Source: Candidatus Aegiribacteria sp. (lineage in GTDB: Bacteria; Fermentibacterota; Fermentibacteria; Fermentibacterales; JCC-6). Taken from it: DNA of 31,629 bases. Below the pieces are notes generated by a model. The model did no database searches, was not told the DNA's origin, and saw only the letters and a program-made list of their open reading frames with translations. The stretch is from assembly GCA_030638185.1 (NCBI GenBank), contig DAOWFD010000181.1, positions 1-31,629 of the forward strand, written 5' to 3'. Position 1 is the first letter of the stretch, and each line of letters opens with the position of its first letter. Shown in pieces: positions 15,950 through 22,595 of the stretch. A program made the translations under genes and the position numbers.

Positions 15950-16049
15950 GCGGTAGAGCACCGCCGCGCAAACCGGAGGAGACTCCGGGACGCAAAGCTA
16001 CGGGTCCCAGCCGCTTCAGGGGAAAGCGGAAGGACAGCCGGGTTACCGT
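15950..16049 (+). promoter_or_regulatory. c-di-GMP-I (GEMM-I) riboswitch aptamer 1 of a tandem pair
   Basis: The conserved GEMM-I core is complete: GCAAACC (15968-15974), a stem capped by the GNRA loop GAGA (15979-15982), GGGACGCAAAGC, and the closing GGGTTACC (16040-16047). By alignment to the Vc2 aptamer, the ligand-contacting bases would be G15968, the stacking A15995 and C16046. A G at the first site indicates c-di-GMP rather than cGAMP preference. The second helix (CCGCTT/AAGCGG, 16011-16029) has a 7-base loop. P1 can form from GCGGTA (15950-15955) and TACCGT (16044-16049). A competing hairpin, GGCGGT/ACCGCC at 15949-15965, could block P1. Confidence 0.9.
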
Positions 16050-16139
16050 TTGACTCAATGCAAACCGGAGGAGACTCCGGGACGCAAAGCCACGGGTCCC
16101 AGCCCGGGAAACCGGGAAGGACAGCCGGGTTACCAGACG
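16047..16139 (+). promoter_or_regulatory. c-di-GMP-I (GEMM-I) riboswitch aptamer 2 of a tandem pair
   Basis: A 31-base core (16060-16090) is identical to that of aptamer 1 (15968-15998). The second helix is CCCGG-GAAA-CCGGG (16103-16116), a better tetraloop than in aptamer 1. The closing GGGTTACC is at 16127-16134. Predicted ligand contacts are G16060, A16087 and C16133. P1 pairs CGTTTG (16047-16052) with CAGACG (16134-16139). Its 5' strand shares three bases (16047-16049) with the 3' strand of aptamer 1's P1, so both P1 helices cannot be full length at once. The ORF at 16183 is downstream. Confidence 0.9.
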
Positions 16140-16174
16140 TCTGTCCGGAGGAAACTCCGAGCAGATTGAGGAGG
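16139..16174 (+). promoter_or_regulatory. Putative riboswitch expression platform and ribosome-binding site
   Basis: A hairpin GTCTG-TC-CGGAG-GAAA-CTCCG-AG-CAGAT (16139-16165) sits between aptamer 2 and the ribosome-binding sequence GAGGAGG (16168-16174), which is eight bases from the ATG at 16183. Its CTGTCC (16141-16146) is also perfectly complementary to GGACAG (16119-16124) inside aptamer 2, giving a mutually exclusive alternative fold. Control of translation is therefore more likely than termination. The direction of switching is not determined. The hairpin resembles the aptamers' first stem and could instead be a partial third copy. Confidence 0.5.
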
Positions 16175-16182
16175 TGCTCAGA

Positions 16183-16455
16183 ATGAGGTTAATACCAATC
16201 ATACTGGTAGCGCTTCTGCCGTCGGTAATGCTGGCCAGCGTAACTTTAGCCACATGCCCTGCCGATGCTGACAGTTTTAACAGCATCGCCAGAGAGGCCA
16301 TGGATGAAGGTAACTACGTTACCGCATTTGTGCTGTATGAATTCGCCCTCCGAAGAGATCCCCTCTCTTTGGAAGCTCTCGCAGGCCGTCTTATTGCAAG
16401 GGTTTTTATGGAGGAGTGTTCTTCTACAATACAGATCCAGGTAAGTTCACGTTGA
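16183..16455 (+). CDS. Short secreted TPR-like protein under the c-di-GMP riboswitch; probably a gene remnant
   Basis: This 90-aa reading frame starts at ATG 16183 with GAGGAGG eight bases upstream; GTG at 16174 overlaps that site and is rejected. Residues 1-20 (MRLIPIILVALLPSVMLASV) form a signal peptide. Residues about 30-66 (FNSIAREAMDEGNYVTAFVL, then YEFALRRDPLSLEALAGRL) match one tetratricopeptide unit. The last 20 residues do not look like a natural protein end. In the +2 frame the same DNA encodes a plausible outer-membrane beta-strand terminus (see 16401-16478). The simplest reading is that a larger c-di-GMP-controlled envelope protein has lost its middle and its frame. A genuine small secreted protein remains possible. 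Confidence 0.55.
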   Translation: MRLIPIILVALLPSVMLASVTLATCPADADSFNSIAREAMDEGNYVTAFVLYEFALRRDPLSLEALAGRLIARVFMEECSSTIQIQVSSR

Positions 16456-16478
16456 CAGTGGCATTCCGCTGGTGCTAG
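16401..16478 (+). pseudogene. Out-of-frame beta-barrel-like C-terminal fragment
   Basis: In the frame two bases off from the TPR-like ORF, the bases encode GFYGGVFFYN-TDPGKFTLTVAFRWC and then TAG. Alternating hydrophobic residues, a Gly-rich turn and the aromatic FRW near the end are typical of the last strands of outer-membrane beta-barrels. No start codon or ribosome-binding site serves this frame. It is read as the displaced 3' end of the gene that begins at 16183, after an internal deletion or frameshift around 16380-16400. Confidence 0.45.
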
Positions 16479-16506
16479 GGACGGGCTTCAGGCCCGTCCC
16501 GCCTTT
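16478..16506 (+). terminator. Terminator-like hairpin between the riboswitch gene and serS
   Basis: A perfect 9-bp GC-rich stem, GGGACGGGC (16478-16486) and GCCCGTCCC (16492-16500), has loop TTCAG and is followed by GCCTTTG. The T-tract is weak on the plus strand and absent on the minus strand. It lies between two convergent genes, so it fits a terminator for the riboswitch transcript. Confidence 0.6.
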
Positions 16507-16509
16507 GAT

Positions 16510-17784
16510 TCATCCCAGAATTTCTATTCCGGTTCTTTCTGCCAGTATTTCAGGTAATACAATCCTACCGGATTCTGTCTGACCGTTCTCTATCAGGGCA
16601 GCCATTAATCGTGGAAGGGCCAGTCCTGAACCGTTGAGAGTATGGACATACTGAAGCTTTCCTCCGGCTGCGGGCCTGTATCTTATCCCGCCTCTTCTGG
16701 ATTGAAAACCACGGAAATTTGACACTGAGGAAACTTCAAGCCATTTCTCCTGCCCTGCGGACCAGACCTCAAAGTCGTAGCATTTCGAAGCGGCGAAGCT
16801 CAGGTCGCCCGTTGCGAGTAGGGAAACCCTGTATGGAAGATTCAGCAATTCAAGCATTTCCCCCACATGGGCTGTCATTTCCTCAAGAGCAACTTCGGAA
16901 TTCTCAGGTTTGACCATCCGGACCATTTCAACTTTCTCGAACTGATGAACTCTGTTAAGACCCCTGGTGTCCTTGCCGTAGCTTCCCGCTTCACGCCTGA
17001 AACAGGGAGAGTAACCGAAAAGTCTGATGGGAAGATCTTTATCCTGCAGAATGGAATCACTGTAGATATTCGTAAGGGGAACTTCCCCGGTGGGTATAAG
17101 AAAGAGATCATCCTTCTCAATGTGGTACATGTCATATTCAAGTTTAGGGATCTGCCCGGTGGATGTCATGCTCTTCCTGTTCGCGATGAACGGCACCCAC
17201 ACCTCTTCCATTCCGGCATTGGAGTTGAAATCCATCATCCAGCTGATAAGAATTCTCTGCAGCCAGGCTGCCCAACCTCTGAGAAGAATAAAGTTCGACC
17301 CTGTTATCGATCCCGAGGCTTCACTGTCCAGCAGTTCTCCAAGGAGTTCCCAGTGGGGAAGCGGATTGAAGTCAAAAGAGGGTTTTTCCCCTGCGGATTT
17401 TACAATTCTATTGAAGCTTTCATCATTGCCGACGGGAACATCAGGGTCCGGAATGTTGGGAAAATAGAGTTCGATATCACTCATCCGGGTCTCTGCTGCT
17501 TTCAGGTCCTTCTCAATGGCTGCAAGTCTTCTGCCCGTCTCCTTGCTTTCCCTGCTAAGGTTATAGATTAATTTAGCTTGATCGCCATCCATATCCTTTT
17601 TCAGGGAGGAGACTTCATTTGAGAGTTCATTTCTGCGTCTTCTCAGTTCTTCGGTTTCACCCAGTAGCCTGCGTCTTCTTTCATCAAGCTCCAGCCATTC
17701 ATCAATCGGGCAGGGTTCTCCCTTGTTCTCAGCCGCTAAGCGTACTCTGTCCGTCTCATTTCTAAGAAGTGCCCTGTCCAGCAT
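16510..17784 (-). CDS. serS: Seryl-tRNA synthetase
   Basis: This class II aminoacyl-tRNA synthetase charges tRNA-Ser (and tRNA-Sec where present) with serine in the cytoplasm. At 424 aa it has normal family length. The N-terminal antiparallel coiled-coil arm is evident (LDERRRRLLGETEELRRRRN and following Lys/Glu-rich helices to about residue 100). Motif 2 is SPCFRREAGSYGKDTRGLNR followed by VHQFEKVEMV. Motif 3 is NGSGLALPRLMAALIENGQ. The start at ATG 17784 follows CAGGGAGAA and gives the usual MLDRALLRNETDRVR beginning; the longer frame to 17838 is rejected. It is the last gene of a minus-strand run otherwise devoted to glycans and lipid carriers, 31 bases after the DgkA-like gene. Confidence 0.96.
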   Translation of the reverse strand: MLDRALLRNETDRVRLAAENKGEPCPIDEWLELDERRRRLLGETEELRRRRNELSNEVSSLKKDMDGDQAKLIYNLSRESKETGRRLAAIEKDLKAAETRMSDIELYFPNIPDPDVPVGNDESFNRIVKSAGEKPSFDFNPLPHWELLGELLDSEASGSITGSNFILLRGWAAWLQRILISWMMDFNSNAGMEEVWVPFIANRKSMTSTGQIPKLEYDMYHIEKDDLFLIPTGEVPLTNIYSDSILQDKDLPIRLFGYSPCFRREAGSYGKDTRGLNRVHQFEKVEMVRMVKPENSEVALEEMTAHVGEMLELLNLPYRVSLLATGDLSFAASKCYDFEVWSAGQEKWLEVSSVSNFRGFQSRRGGIRYRPAAGGKLQYVHTLNGSGLALPRLMAALIENGQTESGRIVLPEILAERTGIEILG

Positions 17785-17815
17785 AATAATTCTCCCTGTT
17801 GAGCTGTGAATTCTA

Positions 17816-18160
17816 TCAGAAATGGGGTATGAATACAAGCAGGCCTACAGCGAGAGCACCGGCAGCCGCCAGCAGTACGGAACCTGCCGCCAGGTCTTTT
17901 GCCTTCTGGACCGAATCGTGCCACTCCGGCGCGGTATGGTCCGCAAGGAATTCAAGTGCGCTGTTCATGGCTTCCGCTGACAGAACCATGCCAACAGCAA
18001 GGGCAATAAGAGCCCACTCTCCCGGGTTAAGGTTCACAAGTAACCCGACCGCAATAACAAAAATAAGAGCAATCAGATGTATTCTTGCATTCATCTGGGT
18101 TACCAGAAGGGTTCCTATACCTCTGAAAGCGTACTTGAAGCTTCTGAGTCTACTTTTCAT
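17816..18160 (-). CDS. dgkA: DgkA-type diacylglycerol kinase / undecaprenol kinase
   Basis: This small integral membrane lipid kinase of 114 aa has three transmembrane helices (about 28-44, 48-66 and 92-111). The DgkA signature is present: NARIH (24-28), EAMNSALEFLAD (Glu63, Asn66, Glu70) and KAKDLAAG (Lys88, Asp89). In Gram-positive bacteria this family phosphorylates undecaprenol; in E. coli it phosphorylates diacylglycerol. The PAP2 phosphatase gene ends one base upstream and a polysaccharide locus precedes it, so undecaprenol or other carrier-lipid recycling is the favoured role. ATG 18160 is chosen because the family N-terminus (SRLRSFKYAFRGI) starts there; the longer frame to 18268 would overlap the PAP2 gene by more than 100 bases. 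Confidence 0.9.
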   Translation of the reverse strand: MKSRLRSFKYAFRGIGTLLVTQMNARIHLIALIFVIAVGLLVNLNPGEWALIALAVGMVLSAEAMNSALEFLADHTAPEWHDSVQKAKDLAAGSVLLAAAGALAVGLLVFIPHF

Positions 18161-18161
18161 T

Positions 18162-18899
18162 TCAGAAATATACTCCAAATCCTCTTGAACTGTTCCATCT
18201 GATTCCAATGGCTGGCTGAATATGGTGATTGGAACCGGTACCATCCTCATGTGCCCCTGCGACCGCAAGCCCCACTGATATCCCTATGGCTGCCCCCGCA
18301 ATTACATCCGAAGGGAAGTGCTTACCGAGAGTGACTCGTGAAAGAGCTGTAAATGCGGCAACTGCTGCCGCGGGGATGCCTGCGCCAGGACCGTAACTGT
18401 CCCATAATATTACAGCTGCACAGGCTGTACCGGAAGAATGTCCCGAAGGTAAACTGTGACTATCGCTGCCGTCCGGCCTTGTTCTGCACGATGCAAGTTT
18501 CATCGCGCCGGTGAGGCCGTACGTAAGAAGAAGACCCTCTGTAAGCATCTGGCCGGTTTCTTCACCACCGCGGGAATCCATGAGAGAACCGCCAGCCCAC
18601 ATGATGGAGGAGGCACCGAGAAGTGTCAGGCCGAAGGCCCTTTCGCAAACCACCGAGATGTTCCTCAGACATCCTTCTCCCATGAAGCCCTCGCAGCCTT
18701 CTCCGCTTTCAAACAGGAAAGCCCCTGCTGTGAATGCCCCGCCGAGACCGATAACCACCAGCGGTTCTCTGGAGAACATGTTATGGATGTCCTTCCCCAT
18801 AAAATGGAAGAAGTCATCGCCGATTACCTCTGAGAAGATAAAAATGATTGACACCAGGGGAATAAGAACTCTCCACTGCCGCCTAAACTTTTTCGGCAT
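18162..18899 (-). CDS. PAP2-family membrane phosphatase
   Basis: This is a 245-aa membrane phosphatase of the phosphatidic acid phosphatase 2 superfamily. All three catalytic motifs are present: KLASCRTRPDG (Lys134-Pro142), LPSGHSS (His154) and SRVTLGKHFPSDVIAG (Arg188, His194, Asp198). Hydrophobic helices flank them, and the active site should face the periplasm. Members dephosphorylate undecaprenyl pyrophosphate or phosphatidic/phosphatidylglycerol phosphates. Next to a DgkA-like kinase and glycan genes, carrier-lipid recycling is likely. A Cys/Gly-rich loop at 66-80 (ESGEGCEGFMGEGC) is unusual. ATG 18899 overlaps the upstream gene by 17 bases; a TTG at 18920 is the alternative start. Confidence 0.88.
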   Translation of the reverse strand: MPKKFRRQWRVLIPLVSIIFIFSEVIGDDFFHFMGKDIHNMFSREPLVVIGLGGAFTAGAFLFESGEGCEGFMGEGCLRNISVVCERAFGLTLLGASSIMWAGGSLMDSRGGEETGQMLTEGLLLTYGLTGAMKLASCRTRPDGSDSHSLPSGHSSGTACAAVILWDSYGPGAGIPAAAVAAFTALSRVTLGKHFPSDVIAGAAIGISVGLAVAGAHEDGTGSNHHIQPAIGIRWNSSRGFGVYF

Positions 18900-20040
18900 A
18901 GAAAGCCTTGATGGTTTCAACTACCTCAACAAGTTCTTCTTCCGTAAGTTCTCCGAAAACCGGGATGGATATGACTTCCTTTGATACAGCTTCGGAGACG
19001 GGGAAATCCCCTTCTCCGTAGCCGAGACACTCAAAGCATTTCTGAAGATGCAGAGGCAGCGGATAATAAACCGCGCATCCGATATCGTGTTCCCGCAGGT
19101 AGTTGAGGAGTTCGTCTCGGTCAGCCACCTTAATGGTATACTGGTTGTAGATGGACCACGCTTCATTCTTTATCACGGGAGCGGTTACCTGTCCAAGCTT
19201 CCTGAAGGCTTTGCTATAGAAACGGGCATTCTTACGCCGCCCCTTGTGCCAGCTTTCAAGATGCGCCAGCTTGATCCTTAGAAATCCGGCCTGAATGGCA
19301 TCGAGGCGAGAATTGAAACCCACTTCCTCATGGATGTAGCCCCTGCCGCCATGCTCTCTCAGGCTGACTATTCTATCCGCCATCTCGGGCCTGTCAGTGG
19401 TGACCATGCCGCCGTCACCGAGGGCTCCGAGGTTCTTGGACGGGAAGAAACTGAAGCAGCCTGCCGCACCCAGGGAACCGGCCCTCTTTTCCGACCACTT
19501 TGCTCCCACTGCCTGACAGGCGTCTTCAACAACGGGAATCCGCCAGTCTTTGCAGATTGACATAATTCTATCCATGTCGGCCAGCTGTCCGAACAGATGA
19601 ACGGGCATCACAGCCCCGATCCGTGTACCATTACTTTTGACAACAACACCCCTGTTTGTAACGACGCAGTTATCTGTCAACCATTCGGATAGAAGCTCAG
19701 GATCGATGTTGAATGTATCGGGGAGAATATCCAGGAACAGAGGAATCCCACTCGCCCTTACTATTGCTCCGGCTGAGGCGAAAAATGTAAAGGGTGTGGT
19801 CAGGACAAAATCTCCCGGTTTAACGCCGACAGCCATGAGAGCCAGAATAAGTGCATCTGTACCGGAAGCACATCCGACAGCTCTTTCTGTACCGCAGTAT
19901 TCAGCGAACTCTTTTTCCAGCTGTTCCATTTCGGGTCCCTTTATGAACCTTGATGTTTCAAGGGCTCTGTTGAAAACTGAGCGGAGATCTTCGATTATCG
20001 GCTGATGCTGCCTTTTGATGTCGAGTAGAGGAACTGCCAT
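18883..20040 (-). CDS. DegT/DnrJ/EryC1/StrS family sugar aminotransferase
   Basis: This 385-aa PLP-dependent aminotransferase converts nucleotide-linked keto-sugars to amino-sugars. Family motifs are present: N-terminal VPLLDIKRQHQPI, GCASGTDALILALMA (cofactor phosphate site), TTPFTFFASAGA, VVEDACQAVGA (Asp that binds the pyridine nitrogen) and FSFFPSKNLGALGDGG with the Schiff-base Lys202. The C-terminal part has the substrate-binding YPLPLHLQ. It resembles the perosamine/QuiN/WlbE-type enzymes of O-antigen loci, but the sugar cannot be named. GGAAAG lies before the ATG. It is 21 bases downstream of the sugar transferase gene, so they are probably co-transcribed. Confidence 0.93.
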   Translation of the reverse strand: MAVPLLDIKRQHQPIIEDLRSVFNRALETSRFIKGPEMEQLEKEFAEYCGTERAVGCASGTDALILALMAVGVKPGDFVLTTPFTFFASAGAIVRASGIPLFLDILPDTFNIDPELLSEWLTDNCVVTNRGVVVKSNGTRIGAVMPVHLFGQLADMDRIMSICKDWRIPVVEDACQAVGAKWSEKRAGSLGAAGCFSFFPSKNLGALGDGGMVTTDRPEMADRIVSLREHGGRGYIHEEVGFNSRLDAIQAGFLRIKLAHLESWHKGRRKNARFYSKAFRKLGQVTAPVIKNEAWSIYNQYTIKVADRDELLNYLREHDIGCAVYYPLPLHLQKCFECLGYGEGDFPVSEAVSKEVISIPVFGELTEEELVEVVETIKAFYAEKV

Positions 20041-20061
20041 TTTTCTTTCCTTTCAAAAAAC

Positions 20062-21432
20062 CTAATGAGCTCCAGCGCCCGTGAGGACAACCTTCAATGT
20101 GCGTGCAAGAATCTCAAGGTCAAGGAATATTGACTGGTTTTCGATATAGTAGAAATCGTACCTCAATTTGTTCGCTACACTTTCCATATCGGTATCATAC
20201 TCAAGTTTAACCTGAGCCCATCCTGTCAGGCCCGGTTTGATGGTGAGCCTTTTCTGATAAATCGGGTACATCTTCCTGAGCTCATCGACAAATACGGACC
20301 GCTCAGGCCTGGGCCCCACAATAGACATCTCGCCCCTTATCACATTTATCAACTGGGGGATCTCGTCCAGACGGGATTTTCTGAGGTACCTGCCAAAGCG
20401 TGTTACCCTGGAATCATTCTTACCTGCCCAGATCGGTCCGCTCCTCTTTTCTGCTTCGTTAACCATGCTTCTGAACTTGAATACACTGAAGATCTTCCCC
20501 CCTTTGCCAACCCTTTCCTGGCGGTAGAACACAGGACCCTTTGAATCCAGCTTGATAAGCACTGACAGAACTATCCATAGGGGAAGACCTGAAAGAAGGA
20601 CAAAAAAACTGATGAAGTAATCAATGAATACTTTCACGATTTTCTGCCAGAAACTTAGCCGTTCAGGTAGTATTTCCATGAACGGCTGTCCCATAATCTG
20701 TGTACTGTGAACATGCCCGGTCACAACATCAAACAGGTCCGGAACTACTTTTACCTTTATTCCCTCTCCCGCAGCGGGAAGGAGAAGGGAAAGAATATCA
20801 TCATGGAAATTCGAAGCTATAGTAACAAGCAGCTCCCGTATTGAGAAATCCTTTATTATTACGGGCAGGTCCTTCACGGTGCCAAGAATTCTGTCCTCGG
20901 GTACGGTCATCAAAGAGTCAGTCTTCCCCGGATCTACAAAACCCACAATATAATACCCCAGCGCGTTGTTTTCGATGAGATAACTCTCGAGGCTGGAAGC
21001 CGCTTCTCCCGTTCCGACTATTGCCGCCCGGCGGACAAGGAGACCCTTTTTAGCAAGCATTCTTTCCAGGATTCGCATACAGCCCCGCGCAATGAAGACA
21101 AAAAGAAGTAAATATACATAATAGAATACTATTATCCATCTGCCAATAGAGGCTGAAGGCGATACCAGGAAAGTACCGAAGAACAATATTATGAAACCGG
21201 AAGTAACAGGCTTCACCACAAGTTTTAATTCGTCTGCCCAGCTCAAATCCCAGTGCAGCCTGTAGGAGCCTGATACCACAAAAATCAGCCACCAGAAAGG
21301 GATCGACAGTAAAGCCCCTGAGAATATCACGGTGTTTGAAATGGAGACCGAATCGGTGAAAACACCCGAGTCGAATTTCATCCATGCGGAAAAGACCATG
21401 GCTATAAATATTGCAATTCCATCGAATATCAT
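20062..21432 (-). CDS. Undecaprenyl-phosphate sugar-1-phosphate transferase (WbaP/WcaJ type)
   Basis: This is the priming enzyme of polysaccharide assembly. It moves a sugar-1-phosphate from a nucleotide sugar to undecaprenyl phosphate in the cytoplasmic membrane. At 456 aa it is full length. Four or five N-terminal membrane helices are followed by a CoA-binding-like Rossmann region (AAIVGTGEAASSLESYLIEN), one hydrophobic segment near residue 265, and then the catalytic domain: KGPVFYRQERVGKGGKIFSV, FKFRSM, LRKSRLDEIPQLINVIRGEM, SIVGPRPE and KPGLTGWAQVK. The start at ATG 21432 has only a weak ribosome-binding site, 26 bases after the GT2 stop, so translational coupling is likely. The sugar (glucose, galactose or a modified hexose) is undetermined. 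Confidence 0.95.
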   Translation of the reverse strand: MIFDGIAIFIAMVFSAWMKFDSGVFTDSVSISNTVIFSGALLSIPFWWLIFVVSGSYRLHWDLSWADELKLVVKPVTSGFIILFFGTFLVSPSASIGRWIIVFYYVYLLLFVFIARGCMRILERMLAKKGLLVRRAAIVGTGEAASSLESYLIENNALGYYIVGFVDPGKTDSLMTVPEDRILGTVKDLPVIIKDFSIRELLVTIASNFHDDILSLLLPAAGEGIKVKVVPDLFDVVTGHVHSTQIMGQPFMEILPERLSFWQKIVKVFIDYFISFFVLLSGLPLWIVLSVLIKLDSKGPVFYRQERVGKGGKIFSVFKFRSMVNEAEKRSGPIWAGKNDSRVTRFGRYLRKSRLDEIPQLINVIRGEMSIVGPRPERSVFVDELRKMYPIYQKRLTIKPGLTGWAQVKLEYDTDMESVANKLRYDFYYIENQSIFLDLEILARTLKVVLTGAGAH

Positions 21433-21458
21433 TCCCAGAGCAAGACTTTTTTTCTTCT

Positions 21459-22595
21459 TCAGCTCTTTCTGCCTTTCGACTTCTTCTCCCAGGTTTCAAC
21501 CGGGTTCCCGGACAATACACGTAATATACCATCAATAGCTGCGATACTCATAAGCCAGAAGTAGTAGGGAACAAGAAGCTTTGAAGGCATATACCGTTTC
21601 AGCAGCCACCCGGCAACGGCTATTGCGTGGAACAGGCACATCAGGATGAACAGGATCAGATAGAATCGCCCGTCCGCAAGAAATCCGGCAAGAACCGTAG
21701 CTGAAGCAAGAAGGAGACCGGAAAACCACCTGAGAACCTTGTGTACAAGGAGCTGCATGAAGAGCAGGACGTTTCGCTTTTTCAGGGCTTTTCCCATGAG
21801 CAGTATCCCGCTGATGAACATCCAGCTTACTATCCTCACCAGCCTTCGATACTGCTTTGCATCGTCGGGTGAAGGTTCCGCGGCTATCGCATTCGGATTA
21901 AACACACATGAGCTGCCCTGGATCCTTGTCATCACAGCCAGTTCGAAATCATCCGATCTTCTGGGCGACAGCGGCATGAAAAGATCTCTCCTCAATGCGA
22001 ATACAGCTCCTGTAGCCCCTAGAACCGCTCCAAAAGATGAACACATTTTTTTGATAGCCGTCTCGTACTTCCAGTAGATACTTTCGCATGTATCGTCATC
22101 CAGGCTGTTCCTGCGGGAACCGTCCACGCAACCTACGGAAGGGTTCGAGAATGGAGTGACAAGTTCCCTGACGGCGAAAGGGGCGAAAACAGTATCAGCA
22201 TCCGAAAATACAATGATCTCTCCGTTCGACAATTCCAGCAGCTTTTTTATCATCAGAGGTTTACCGATTCGCTTCTCGCTCTTGTACAGAATCACTCCCT
22301 GGTCCCTGAAAGTGTTTGCAATAGCATCCGTTTCGTCATCAGAACTATCGGAACCAATGAGAATTTCGATTGAACCTTCGTATTTCTGTTCAAGCAGATT
22401 TCGAATTCTTGAGGCAATCACATCCTCTTCATTCCTTGCCGCTATCAGTACGCTGACTGGAGGCCACTCGTCCGGCTTTTTCCACGAAGAGGGGTATTTC
22501 CTGAAAAACAGGGAAATACCGATGAGAATCGATGGATAGATGAACCAGGGCGAAAGAAACAGCCCCAGTACAATCCAGAACGGAAAAGAATTCAT
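21459..22595 (-). CDS. Membrane family 2 glycosyltransferase (processive-type layout)
   Basis: This 378-aa protein has an N-terminal membrane helix, then the GT-A domain: VSVLIAARNEEDVIASRIRN, LIGSDSSDDETDAIA, VFSDADTVFAP, SDDFELAVMTRIQG and the QxxRW-like QYRRLVRIVSW. At least three helices follow near the C-terminus. The order resembles cellulose synthase-, hyaluronan synthase- and NodC-like enzymes, which form and sometimes export beta-linked chains; the final Trp of QxxRW is replaced by Val here. Its ATG overlaps the upstream radical SAM stop (ATGA). The C-terminal tail is very basic (KKSKGRKS). The linkage and sugar are unknown. Confidence 0.88.
   Translation of the reverse strand: MNSFPFWIVLGLFLSPWFIYPSILIGISLFFRKYPSSWKKPDEWPPVSVLIAARNEEDVIASRIRNLLEQKYEGSIEILIGSDSSDDETDAIANTFRDQGVILYKSEKRIGKPLMIKKLLELSNGEIIVFSDADTVFAPFAVRELVTPFSNPSVGCVDGSRRNSLDDDTCESIYWKYETAIKKMCSSFGAVLGATGAVFALRRDLFMPLSPRRSDDFELAVMTRIQGSSCVFNPNAIAAEPSPDDAKQYRRLVRIVSWMFISGILLMGKALKKRNVLLFMQLLVHKVLRWFSGLLLASATVLAGFLADGRFYLILFILMCLFHAIAVAGWLLKRYMPSKLLVPYYFWLMSIAAIDGILRVLSGNPVETWEKKSKGRKS

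Noticed and set aside
15968..16133. cGAMP-specific GEMM-Ib variant
   Set aside because: Both aptamers have G, not A, at the position equivalent to Vc2 G20, which fits c-di-GMP preference.
15962..16140. Short tandem repeat or CRISPR-like array
   Set aside because: There are only two full units, and they contain the complete GEMM-I core with compensating stems, so they are riboswitch aptamers.
16867..17571. Plus-strand 234-codon ORF opposite serS
   Set aside because: It lies wholly inside the clear serS gene on the other strand and has no recognisable motif; a shadow frame.
17785..17838. Upstream extension of seryl-tRNA synthetase to 17838
   Set aside because: Seryl-tRNA synthetases begin MLDxxxxR; ATG 17784 gives this and has a ribosome-binding site.
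18161..18268. Upstream extension of the DgkA-like gene to 18268
   Set aside because: It would overlap the PAP2 gene by over 100 bases, and the extra residues are antisense-frame-like.
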